Shown here: in pieces, positions 31,749 through 41,916 of the stretch | Numbering within the stretch: position 1 is the stretch's first letter | How the letters are laid out: every line of letters starts with the position of its first letter | DNA from: Limnephilus marmoratus | Taxonomy: Eukaryota; Arthropoda; Insecta; Trichoptera; Limnephilidae | NCBI GenBank assembly: GCA_917880885.1 | Contig: OU862933.1 | Coordinates: 9,471,452 to 9,535,451, forward strand | Length of the DNA stretch: 64,000 nucleotides | Reading direction: 5' to 3' | Program-made: the position numbers and the translations under genes | Notes under the pieces: generated by a model | Told to the model about the DNA's origin: nothing | Database searches by the model: none | Seen by the model: the letters and a program-made list of their open reading frames with translations, nothing else

Positions 31749-33292
31749 GGTACACAAACTATTGGAGAAGACCAACTACTATATTTAACTTTTGAAATAA
31801 TGCCTTCGCTTTCAAGACGACTTAGCTCTTGACATACTTCAACACGAAGTGCATAAGGAACTTCATATGCTTTGTGAAAGACAGGAGTAGCATTATTTTT
31901 TAAACTTAAATTCACAGAAAATTCTTTAATTGGTAAATCGTTATTAGTAATCAAAAAAGAATTTAAATATTTTTGTGACAATTTTTTAACAATATTTGTT
32001 TTATTTTTCTGGCTGACAGACACTGAATTTACAGTATTATTATGCATATTTGACATTAAAGAACTTATGAAAGTATTTTCCCAAGATGGATTAAACACTT
32101 TTAACCAATTTCTACCCAGAATAGCATCAGACGACAGATTTTTTATAACCAATACTGGTAAATCCATTACAACATTAGAATCCACAACATTTACTTTTGC
32201 CATAAAAAATCCAAAACAAAATAAATTTTGACTATTTGCTGTGAACAAATTACCGTAGAATTGACTTAACTGACAAGTTTTGAAAAATTTTAAATACATT
32301 TTGTTACTTATTAATGTCGAAGAACTTCCTGTGTCAATCATAAAAGACATATTGATACCATTTACAATTAAATTAATTTTCGCTGTATCAGACACTGACA
32401 TATTTAATACATTTACATTATTGACACATTTTACGTGATTGATGATTGATTTTGCGTTTGGACAAAATTTCGACGTATGCCCGTAAATATTACACTTGTA
32501 ACATTTCCACTTTTTTGAAGGACATAACTCCGGTTGATGAGTTATAAAACACCTCTCGCATCTTCTGGACCCTTGACGTGATGGAGATGACAGTTGACTT
32601 GATGACCTTGAACTCCTTTGACCCTTGAATCCAGTCCTTTCACCCTGATGAAATCGCCTACTAGGACTATTCTGACGTGAAGGGCGATCCTTTGAGACAT
32701 GACATGTTTTTTTATGTGACATTTTTGACTTGACTTCACAGATTTCCGATGTAACATTTTCTTTGTGTAAAATTTGCTCTGAGCTGTGGCTTACTGTCTC
32801 AATATTTTTGACAATTAATTTTGCTTTCTCAAAAGATAACGATTCGTCTTCAGATAGTAATCTTCTAGTCATTGTATCGTCTTTTAAACCACACACCAAT
32901 TTATCTCTCAGAGCTTGGTCTAGAAAAGCACCAAAATTGCATGATATTGACAGACTTTTTATATCCGTAATAAAATCATCGATTCCTTCGTTAGAAAGTT
33001 GTTTCCGGTTATAAAATTTATATCTTTGCGCAATTGTACACCTTTTTTCTTCATATTTACTCTTCAGTGTTGTTACAATATCGTTGAAGGTTAAATCTTC
33101 TAGATTTTTCGGATGCACCGTTTCTTTTAAAATTTTAAATTTCTCCGCACCGATCAATATACACAAATATCCATTTTTTTCTTTCTCTGCGATATTAATA
33201 ATTTTTAGATACATTTGTATGCAATCCAAAAACATATTGAAACTTTCGCAATCTGGTTCGAAATGAGGCACTGGCAAGGTACTACTCGACAT
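31749..33292 (-). pseudogene. Gypsy gag-protease and start of RT
   Basis: The minus-strand frame starts MSSSTLPVPHFEP and encodes a gag with an SRRFHQ/RSSRSSSQ basic stretch and a cysteine knuckle (CYKCNIYGHTSKFC), then an aspartic protease FMIDTGSSSTLI and the DAILGRNWL flap region. The N-terminal part of RT ends in PIVCVP, where the 1157-bp element interrupts it. Gag and pol appear to be one continuous frame. Apart from the interruption it looks intact. Confidence 0.88.
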
Positions 33293-33391
33293 GTTGAAAA
33301 AAATGTTTTTTCCACGGCGAAATCACTGTTAATACTATTCACACACGTTTTAACTGATAAACTGATTTTCCTCGTCGCCAATTATAATAAT

Positions 33392-33409
33392 CCCATCCTC
33401 GTCGCCAAT
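33392..33409 (-). promoter_or_regulatory. Primer-binding site of the gypsy element
   Basis: ATTGGCGACGAGGATGGG lies directly inside the 5' LTR on the minus strand. Most of it is repeated about 25 bases further in (ATTGGCGACGAGGA), a local duplication. I did not identify the primer tRNA. Confidence 0.65.
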
Positions 33410-33567
33410 TATAATGTTTGAGGTTCCTTAATTAAGTACAAGAACTGATTCATTTATAAGACGTTTATTGACACTGTTGACAAGTTCAAGGTTATACATC
33501 AAGTGACGCGACAGACCTGCCAACTATCAGCATTTGACAGCTGGTTATTATTATTACCAACATAACA
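33410..33567 (-). repeat. 5' LTR of the gypsy element
   Basis: A 158-base copy of 25517-25674, flanked outside by TTAAC. It would carry the promoter and polyadenylation signal of the element. Confidence 0.9.
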
Positions 33568-33794
33568 TTAACATTTTGTATCACATTCAAAAATATGATA
33601 TACCTACACACTTACAGATATCTTAAACCAACGTAAAAGACTTAAAAAAAAAACAAAAACAATATTTTAAATAAAATGTAATAGGAAAATTTTATGTAAT
33701 TATTGTCAAGATTTGGTCAAATAAAAATTCTTTCCCTAAAAGCGTAATTTTCAGATAAGCTTACTTTAATAGTGTAAAGAGATTTGAATTATAA

Positions 33795-34060
33795 ATTACA
33801 AGTGTGCAGTTCACACGCGGTAGAAGTGAAAAATTCAGAAAACTAAAGCAGACAAGAGTGGGGAGGTTACGAAGCACCGCGCAAAGAGGAGACCGATTAT
33901 TGTACATCTTTCTCTCGCAGGCTAAATCCTATATATGTATGTGTTTGTCTCTTATTACTGTGGCTATTTTTTGTTTGAACGAGTTTCAAAACACAACAGT
34001 GCTAAAGAAGTTTTCACTTCAGATAACTTTTTGCTCTAGAAAATTGATGATAAATCACGG
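33795..34060 (+). repeat. Dispersed repeat family C, copy 1
   Basis: It contains GTTCACACGCGGTAGAAGTG, GAAGCACCGCGCAAAGAG, TCTCTCGCAGGCTAAATCCT and GAGTTTCAAA...CACAACAGTGCTAAAGAAG. Other copies: 38395-38625 (minus), 38905-39065, 56770-57485 (minus, split by a SINE) and 57565-61680 (split by a transposon). No coding role is seen. Confidence 0.7.
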
Positions 34061-34556
34061 CACGATTGTATTACATTCGCAATTACATAAATTACTGAAG
34101 GTTGAGGAATCAACCAACCAAGTCATAAGCTTTTCGGAAAGTGAATTTTTATTACAAAGATGAATATATTATGTAGGTATGCATAAGCAATGCAGGGTGA
34201 CTCGACAGTTGATCCGCCGACAGTTGACCCCCCGAATTGAGATTTACTACAAAATTATTATTTTTTGTGCATTCTTACCAATTTCAAACGCGAAATCAAC
34301 TTCAAAAATGCCCTTTAGTAATAAAAAGTTGGTATGAATATCAAACAAATTTATACACATTGTCGATTTTTTGTACTTATGTGCTGGTATACACAGTATA
34401 TAGAGAAGCAGGCGTTTTCTTGACGCATTTGAAAGAAAATATGTTTTGTACTTTTGTTATTCGGTGGTACATCCTCTCTGCACATCCTTTCAAGGTCACT
34501 TAGTTAAATTTTGTGTAATTATTTATACCGTATTTTCCCTAAACCGACTGCACATT

Positions 34557-35932
34557 TTTGTTGTTTTTGGGGTGTTATGCCGTGTTGCGCTACCTCCTCC
34601 TTTAGCCAACGTTTCATACATTGTCCACGACCAGCCATCCGCCGTTTCGGACAGCGTTACAGTGTCCATCATCAGCACTCACACATCTGCCCTGATGATG
34701 GACACTGTAACGCTGTCCGAAACGGCGGATGGCTGGTCGTGGACAATGTATTAAATAGGAATTATGTTCTATGGGAGTATTCTATGATAGTGGGACTGGA
34801 TTATATTATGCGACAGGATATTACTAAGAATCTTGTCCAGAAAATTGTTTAACTTATGTGCCTTTTTGTAGTACAAAATGGTCATAGGAATATTTAGCAA
34901 ACGCGTCGGAATTTACATTATCGTCATTTTTTTTTTTTTACAGTGAATACCGCACAAGAATCTCAACTGCTCCCGTCTGGAGCCAGTGAGACTATGGCAT
35001 CGCCAATTGGGGTATGTTGTGAGGCTGAAGGTAGTGGGGAGGGGAAGGAGGTGGGGAAGAGGAAGGTTGGGAAGTACCTGGCATATTCAGATCTGGTCAC
35101 TAAACACGGCTAAAGCCATTTTCAAGCAACGTTTCAATTCTGAATGGTGGTCTTACACCAGGGCGATACTGATAGTATCTTCCACTCTGGAACATGCCGC
35201 AAATATACTATATATTATTTTAAATGAATTAATTGTGAAATAACACAAATTAATCAAATAAAATTTATTTGCGCATGCCGGGTTCGAACCCGCGACCTCC
35301 GGAATGTGAGTCAAGATTCTTAGCCACTGGACTACGGAGGTCGTCAAATGTCCATCATCAGGGCAGATGTGTGAGTGCTGACAGTTCCACGACAGTTGAT
35401 CCACCGACAATTGGTACCCCGGCGTACTTATGTACAATGTGCAGTCGGATATGATTTTAGATTTTCACGGCCAAAAGTATTTTTATTATTTGTTTTTGGG
35501 GTGTTCTGCCGTGTTGCGCTACCTCCTCCTTTACCCAACGTTTCGGACAACGTTACAGTGTCCATCAGCGCAACACGGCAGAACACCCCAAAAACAAATA
35601 ACAAAAATACTTTTGGCCGTGAAAATCTAAAATCATATCCGACTGCACATTGTACATAAGTACGCCGGGGTACCAATTGACGGTGGATCAACTGTCGTGG
35701 AACCGTAACGCAGTGCTATCGACAATGACGATAGTGTAAATTCCGACGCGTTTGCTAAATATTCCTATGACCATTTAGTACTACAAAAAGGCACAACAAG
35801 TTAAACAATTTTCTGGACAAGTTTCTTAGTAATATCCTGTCGCATAATATAATCCAGTCCCACTATCATAGAATACTCCCATAGAACATAATTCCTATTT
35901 AATACATTGTCCACGACCCGCCATCCGCCGTC
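34557..35932. mobile_element. Foldback complex: three nested inverted repeats with a SINE inside
   Basis: One palindrome has perfect 59-base arms (34617-34675 and 34692-34750) and a 16-base loop. A second has 134-base near-perfect arms (35387-35520 and 35567-35700). Outer arms of about 210 bases (34720-34927 and 35722-35932) enclose the second palindrome and a SINE. Blocks such as GGGGTGTTATGCCGTGTTGC and CCCTGATGATGGACACTG recur. No gene is present; many apparent frames on both strands come from the symmetry. Confidence 0.8.
34927..35344 (-). mobile_element. SINE family A, complete copy
   Basis: A T run at the left end (minus-strand poly(A)), the shared body, and the tRNA-like head at 35272-35344 (B box GGGTTCGAACCCGCG on the plus strand). 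It lies between the outer arms of the foldback complex. Confidence 0.9.
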
Positions 35933-36469
35933 TGCTATATCGCTATAACGCTATATCGCGTCGGCAGTTTTGCTTTATGTGTTTCGGGTAACGGAACATC
36001 AATTAAGTTAATATTCTTAATTGATTTTATGGTCGCTGCGGCAAGCCCTCGCAATGCATATAAATGGTCACTTATACCAACCCAGCCAATGCATACAAAT
36101 GTGCCCAGCTTGACAATGATATCTTTGCAGGCCACCAGAAGATAGATTATAAACGCCATGTTTTTGTTGTTGTTCATGCTTCATTGTTATAATTTATTCC
36201 AGGAGGTATGTAGGGGAAGTGCTACGCATGCATTTCATACATAGCAATAGGTACAAAAAATATGATAAAGCGGTACAAATGGCATAAAAAGAAAGAAAAT
36301 GATCTATTATTTCAGTTTTCTAGCTTTTGCCATTAATTAACTATGAAAAAAGTACCGATGATTTCATCATTACAGTGAGTTGCCGCCAGTTTAAACCGTA
36401 TTGTCGTGTTTATAAAATAATTACGGACAAAAGGGGATTTGGGAAGCGGATTTGGGCCTACCGCCGCGC

Positions 36470-36862
36470 GCCGCCTCGGGATCGGGAAGCATTTATTGAA
36501 TAACCAACACCTCTGCCGTAGGTCACCCCAAGTGGTTTGCTACTTTGTTGACTTAATAGGGGTGCCCAAGTTCATGGGGTGAGGTTTGCGGCGGATGTGT
36601 CTGTCCATCTTCAGCTTGGCGGGCCAGATCGAAAGGTTGGTTGAGATTGGAGACCTTTTGATCTCTCCAGCAGGAATCTCTCGACCCATCGCCGCAGTGG
36701 GAGGGATGGACGCATACGTACGTCGTAGATTCCTCAAACCTTTTTCCTTTCCAGAACATTCTCTCTTGGGTCTTTCCATAAAATACCTTACACACAACAT
36801 CCCCTAAGACCACATAGGCCCTGAAGAAAATAGTTTTCCTCAGGGCCTCCTGCGTGGAGCTA
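36470..36862 (-). repeat. Dispersed repeat family B, copy 4 (inverted)
   Basis: On the minus strand it has the family order, from GCTCCACGCAGGAGGCCCTG to ACCACTTGGGGTGACC. It keeps the hairpin-forming GGCCCTGAGGAAAAC at the start. Confidence 0.75.
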
Positions 36863-36995
36863 ATGTAATTCATTTATTTTTAAATAGGTAAAATGTTTAA
36901 ATAATAAAATAGAATATATATTCGTAGTCTTCCTCACTAGGAGATCCTGTGCTAAGGGGGACCATGATTTGGATAAGTTTTCAGTGACTTTTATG

Positions 36996-37422
36996 GTTTT
37001 TTTTTTTTTTTTTTTTACAGTGAATACCGCACAAGAATCTCAACTGCTCCCGTCTGGAGCCAGTGAGACTATGGCATCCCCAATTGGGGTATGTTGTGAG
37101 GCTGAAGGTAGTGGGGAGGGGAAGGAGGTGGGGAAGAGGAAGGTTGGGAAGTACCTGGCTATTCAGATCTGGTCACTAAACACGGCTAAAGCCATTTTCA
37201 AGCAACGTTTCAATTCTGAATGGTGGTCTTACACCAGGGCGATACTAATAGTATCTTCCACTCTGGAACATGCCGCAAATATACTATATATATTATTTTA
37301 AGTGAATTAATTGTGAAATAACACAAATTAATCAAATAAAATTTATTTGCGCATGCCGGGTTCGAACCCGCGACCTCCGGAATGTGAGTCAAGAGTCTTA
37401 GCCACTGGACTACGGAGGTCGT
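36996..37422 (-). mobile_element. SINE family A, complete copy
   Basis: A 20-base T run, the shared body and the full tRNA-like head (37348-37422). Very close to the copies at 34927 and 56985, which suggests recent amplification. Confidence 0.9.
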
Positions 37423-37502
37423 CAAAACGTCGTCGTTTAACTTCATTGTTTGGATAAGGTTTTCCAGAAACTTCTATGACGATGTTTTAAGTGGTTCCAT
37501 GC

Positions 37503-37688
37503 CAACTTAGAATGAAACCAACTCAGAAACACCTCAGAAAGGTCATTAAATGCTATGAAAAAATAATTTTAAAATAGCCGGTAACCCTAACCTAACTTAA
37601 CCTATTTAACCAATTTTTTCATATTTTTTTTATCATCACTCTTAATGACCTTTCTGAAGTGCTTCTGAGATGGCTTCATTCTGAGTTG
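37503..37688. mobile_element. MITE family E, uninterrupted copy
   Basis: Inverted arms of about 50 bases: CAACTTAGAATGAAACCAAC ... CAGAAAGGTCATTAA against TTAATGACCTTTCTG ... CTTCATTCTGAGTTG. The centre has a GCCGGTAACCCTAACCTAAC block. It is the empty-site reference for the hAT insertion at 12443. Confidence 0.8.
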
Positions 37689-37699
37689 TCCGGTCACCG

Positions 37700-38390
37700 T
37701 TTTAAGTATACTAGTAAGTTCATTTTCCGATAATTCCTTCAGCCAACATTTAATGTCCTTAATGTAGCTATTTTTTGTTTTAATTTGTTTGATACTAAGT
37801 GGGAGTTTGTTATTATTATTAGGTATTTATTTATTCCGGAATGAAGGAAAAAATCACATTTATATATTTTGTATCTAATAAAATTCGGGAGAAGATTCAA
37901 TAATAATTGGAAAATTTGTAGAGGGTCGTTTTTTGTGAAACATCACCTCAAGAGCAATTCAACAATCGAGAAGACGTAGCAGAGAAAAAATGATAGAAAA
38001 TAGGGGCAACCAGAATAAGCAGAAGAACTGGTAACGTGCAATTAATAAATGTTATTCTTAATACATAATTAATTAAAATCAAAACTTAAAATCAACTTAA
38101 ACTTAAAATCAACAAAAACTATCAAAAATTCAATTTTATAATATTAACCCTAAAAATGTTCCAAGCGTACTAAATTATATCTTATTAGCTTGGCAAGGAA
38201 AAAAATGCATCTCACATCTTCGTTACAGTTTTTATTTTGTCTTCGAAAAACTGCGTCGCAAATTACGTTTCCAAATGTCATAATTCCGATGTTCAAGACT
38301 CATGGTCACTGTATTTATTTACAGGAAAGCCGCTTATTTAGCAGGAAAATATAATAAAACTCACGAACAGTTTCGTATTTCTTAATCAAA
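37700..38390. other. No gene recognised
   Basis: AT-rich sequence with no supported frame or terminal repeats. Confidence 0.5.
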
Positions 38391-38394
38391 TTAT

Positions 38395-38625
38395 TTTTGA
38401 AGTGAAAACTTCTTTAGCACCGTTGTGATTTGAAACTCGATAAAACGAAAAATAGTGACACTAAAAAGCGACAAAAACACATATCTGTAGAACTTAGCCT
38501 GTGAGAAAATGAGATAGTATAATCGATCGTCTCTTTGTGCGATGCTTCGTAGCCTCCCCACTCTTGTATACTTTAGTTTCCTGGAGGTTTCACATCTACC
38601 GCGTGTGAACTGCACACTTGTATTT
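38395..38625 (-). repeat. Dispersed repeat family C, copy 2 (inverted)
   Basis: The minus strand reads CAGTTCACACGCGGTAGATG ... GAAGCATCGCACAAAGAG ... GGTGCTAAAGAAGTTTTCAC. It forms an inverted pair with a partial copy at 38905-39065. Confidence 0.7.
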
Positions 38626-38904
38626 TTTTATATCATTAGAGAGAGAAAAAACGTTTCTCTGAAAATGAAGAGTTATCCTGGGAAAACTATATAGTATAGA
38701 TGTATACAATGTTTATAAATATATAAACGCATTATCTGTTAGAACGATACGATTTACAAAAACATTGCAAAATTTTGCAAAAAACAATAAATTATTACGA
38801 ATTAAATATTAGGTCAGCTGGAGCAAAACGGGCACTCGTCATTTTTCCCTGGCACACCGAGGTTAAACAAAATTACAATAAAAATACGAAATAAAAAAGC
38901 TAAC

Positions 38905-39065
38905 TGAAACGAAGCACCGCGCAAAGAGAAGACCGATTAGTCTATCTCATTCTCTCGCAGGCTAAATCCTGTAGAAGTATGTGTTTGGCTCTTATTAGTG
39001 TCGCAATTTTTGGTTTCATCGAGTTTCAAATCACAACGGTGCTAAAGAAATTATCATTTCAATCA
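38905..39065 (+). repeat. Dispersed repeat family C, copy 3 (partial)
   Basis: It contains GAAGCACCGCGCAAAGAGAA, TCTCTCGCAGGCTAAATCCT and GGTGCTAAAGAAATT, without the first part of the repeat. Confidence 0.7.
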
Positions 39066-39802
39066 TTTTTCCAAGTAAAGAGTACTTCATCTCCAAAATG
39101 CGACGCGACGGACTGCAAAGTTATCGTTGTCAAGCTGTAAGATCGGCCGTATAGAGTATAGAGCCAACGAGAATGCCTCTATTGCTTGACAAGTTTGATT
39201 TGTATCGGCGGTCCTTCGCGACCAGCGTTCCGGTACGTCCTGATAATCCTGGACGGACACGACTATTAAATGTATCGGTGGACGCTCAGCGCCGTGATGA
39301 AGTGCACCTTCATAATTATTACTGAATCATGGCTCGACCTGGGGGGGTTGGCTTGCTTGACTTGGTTCGATGGCGGCTGGCTCAAACGGTGACATGACTT
39401 GATATGATATCCAACAGGTTGTGAGGAACTTGATAACACTAAACACAGGTGTGTTGGTGAAAGCTGTTCCAAAGAATGTAATATAAACACAAAATAAACA
39501 CATCACAACAAGGAAACACTACAAGGAAACACAATCTAGGGAGTCATATGTGGTAGCCCACATTAGGGCGTCCCAAAAATTTTAAAGTGATATTTTTTTA
39601 ATGCATACCCTCTTATTTTGTTTGAATGGTCTCAAAACATTTAAAAATAAAGTTGTGCGTAATTAGGATCACGACAACCCGTGCCGACTTGCAGCGAAAC
39701 GTGTCTGTGCTTGCACAGTACGGCGCGACGGAAATCTCGCATTGCTTGCTTGTTATTACTTGATTATTTTATTAGTAAACGCATTACTTTTGAGTAGTCA
39801 AC

Positions 39803-40980
39803 ATGTCAGTGGAGTTACGAAGTTCTAAAAAGGAGATATTTTTAATAGGAGACGTAAAACATCAAATCACCGGTTCGAAACTTCCCTCTAATGGACAATT
39901 ACTGGGAGTTTTGTTCTATAATATTCGTGAAGTGAATTTAAGTGTCAATGAAAGTGCAAATCTTACTATTCGTGAGTGTATTATTTACTGGGAAAAGGCA
40001 CGTATACCGACTAAATCATTACCTAACTGTGTTAAGAAACTAGTTTCATTATACCAAGTTTGGAGAGATTTGCAAAAAAATGCGAAAAAAACACAAGAAG
40101 TGTTTGAACAACGTCGACAAGAGTTTCTTTCCAACTTGGACAATTTGTTTGACATTGCTCATGTCGACGCGCTTCAGCTAATTAAAATAAATGAAGATAG
40201 GATCTTCTTGGGGCGCCAAAGAGAACCAGGTCGGCCTGGTCACTTAGCCGGAGTGGACAAAAAACTTGCAGAAAAAGAAGAAAAGGCGCACCTTAGAAAC
40301 ATTGAGGAGGAAAAGCGACGTGCTAAATATTTTTCATCGTTAGCTCCATCGACATCATCTTATGAACCACCACAAGAAAACTCATCTTCTGATTCTGAAA
40401 TAATAGATTTACAAGAAAATAGACCCAACCTAAGTGGTGCTTCCTCTCAGCCCGATAAAACTTGTATGCGGAAAAATTTCATAACTCCGAAGTTGGTTGC
40501 CGCATTAGACAGATGTCAGTTAAGTGTGAGAGATTCTGTATTTATAATTGAAGCTACTATTGAGGCACTAGGGCATAACACGGATGACTTTCCTATAAGC
40601 AAGTCCTCAATCCATAGAATTCGTACGGAAATGCGAAGACAGCGGGCTGAAGCTATAAAAGTTAATTTTCAAAACAATATCCCGGATACGGTAACTGTCC
40701 ACTGGGATGGCAAACTATTGCCGGCTCTAGATTCACGAAAATCTAAAGAAGAACGCCTCCCGATAGTTATTTCATATGATGATAAGGAACAACTTATCGC
40801 TGTGCCAAAATTGGACAGCTCATCAGGAAGCGAACAGGCACAGGCAGTTTGGAATGCCATTATCAACTGGAATCTTGAGGACAGAGTGCAAATTCTCTGT
40901 TGTGATACTACTGCTTCAAATACAGGCCGTATTAATGGTGCATGCGTGCTTCTCGAACAAAAACTGGATAGAGAAATGCT
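39803..40980 (+). pseudogene. hAT-type transposase, N-terminal part (interrupted)
   Basis: It starts at the ATG at 39803, about 240 bases inside the transposon end. The first 180 residues are basic with a coiled-coil-like KKLAEKEEKA stretch, then a serine-rich linker. The catalytic part begins with TVHWDGKLLP (first acidic residue, about residue 298) and continues to LCCDTTASNTG (second, about residue 370). At REML the true frame ends; the last residues of the open frame (to 41020) are read from the inserted LINE. Cleavage and joining would need the missing half at 44878-46032. Confidence 0.85.
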
Positions 40981-41916
40981 GAGAAGTGCAAGAATCTATA
41001 CGACATTATTAAAATACTGAAGGAAACAGAAAATGAAGCCCTACCAACCTTTGTGGCCCAGAATCTGCACAAATTACCACCTGTAAACTTCGATCACATA
41101 GACGTAACATGTCTATTAAAAGATATCATGGGACTAAAGGGTGAACTTTTTACAATCCAATCGCAAATGTCCAAACAAAGCGATCTGGAAGTTTTGCGCT
41201 CTGAAATGGCCCTTTTAAGGGAAGAACTGAAAACAAACAATCACAACCATGTTCGAAATCAAGACGTAAATACATCGCCGTCCTTGGATTCATTAAAGGT
41301 CACCATACCAGTAGCACTAGAAAAGAACCGCTCGATCCCAAGCCCGCCACTTAAAGAATTACAATTTGACGATGCCCACTGCAGTAATGTGATAATACAG
41401 CACACGCCGCCTCTCTTGCATACCCCTAAACAATGGAATAAAATAGCTGCATCTAACTCTCATGCACAACAGAAACTATCACAGGTACAACACCCTGAAT
41501 TAGCTCAAAATATACGCACACAATATGATAAAAATGCATACAAATCAGTGACAACGAATTCTAATACGGAAGGTTTTAAAACTGTTACCAGAAAACCACG
41601 TAGATCGAGAAATATAACAGGCACAGCAACGGATAACTCACTTAAAATAGCCGAACTTAAAACAACGCTCTACGTATCGAGGTTCGACAATAGTGTGACT
41701 GAGAATAATATTCGAAACTTTATTGATAGTAAAATAACTGCGAATAACATCCAAGTGGAAAAAATTACTCAACGAAACCCCACACAGTTTGGATCCTTTA
41801 AGTTAACTATACCGAATAAGGATTTCAAAACCTACATGAACAAAGAATTTTGGCCAACAGGTACCGTTTTCCGAAAATTTATTGAAAAAAAATACAATGG
41901 AAAGGAACAAAATTAA
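40981..41916 (+). CDS. LINE ORF1 protein, N-terminally truncated
   Basis: The frame from 40981 reads KCKNLYDIIKILK..., then ALPTFVAQNLHKLPPVNFD, a leucine-rich coiled-coil-like segment (ELFTIQSQMSKQ, EMALLREEL), a polar linker, and a C-terminal RRM-like fold region (LYVSRFDNSVTENNIRNFI). Such proteins bind element RNA. The first in-frame ATG is at 41053, but homology clearly continues upstream, so the original start was lost with the 5' truncation. It overlaps ORF2 by about 35 bases. Confidence 0.75.
   Translation, partial: EKCKNLYDIIKILKETENEALPTFVAQNLHKLPPVNFDHIDVTCLLKDIMGLKGELFTIQSQMSKQSDLEVLRSEMALLREELKTNNHNHVRNQDVNTSPSLDSLKVTIPVALEKNRSIPSPPLKELQFDDAHCSNVIIQHTPPLLHTPKQWNKIAASNSHAQQKLSQVQHPELAQNIRTQYDKNAYKSVTTNSNTEGFKTVTRKPRRSRNITGTATDNSLKIAELKTTLYVSRFDNSVTENNIRNFIDSKITANNIQVEKITQRNPTQFGSFKLTIPNKDFKTYMNKEFWPTGTVFRKFIEKKYNGKEQN

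Larger units (their letters stand above)
25517..33567 (-). mobile_element. Ty3/gypsy LTR retrotransposon with two later insertions
   Basis: Two LTRs of 158 bases (25517-25674 and 33410-33567) look identical by eye. The 5-bp duplication TTAAC flanks them (25512-25516 and 33568-33572). On the minus strand the order is primer-binding site, gag, protease, RT, RNase H, integrase C-terminus, polypurine tract and 3' LTR. The identical LTRs suggest a fairly recent insertion. Two transposons were inserted later (25677-29005 and 30589-31745), and the integrase core is missing. Confidence 0.92.

Noticed and set aside
31166..31832. Open frames on both strands inside the 1157-bp element
   Set aside because: No motif is recognisable, and the frames overlap the inverted arms and motif arrays; the element appears non-coding.
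35428..35691. Near-identical open frames on opposite strands
   Set aside because: They arise from the 134-base inverted arms of the foldback element.
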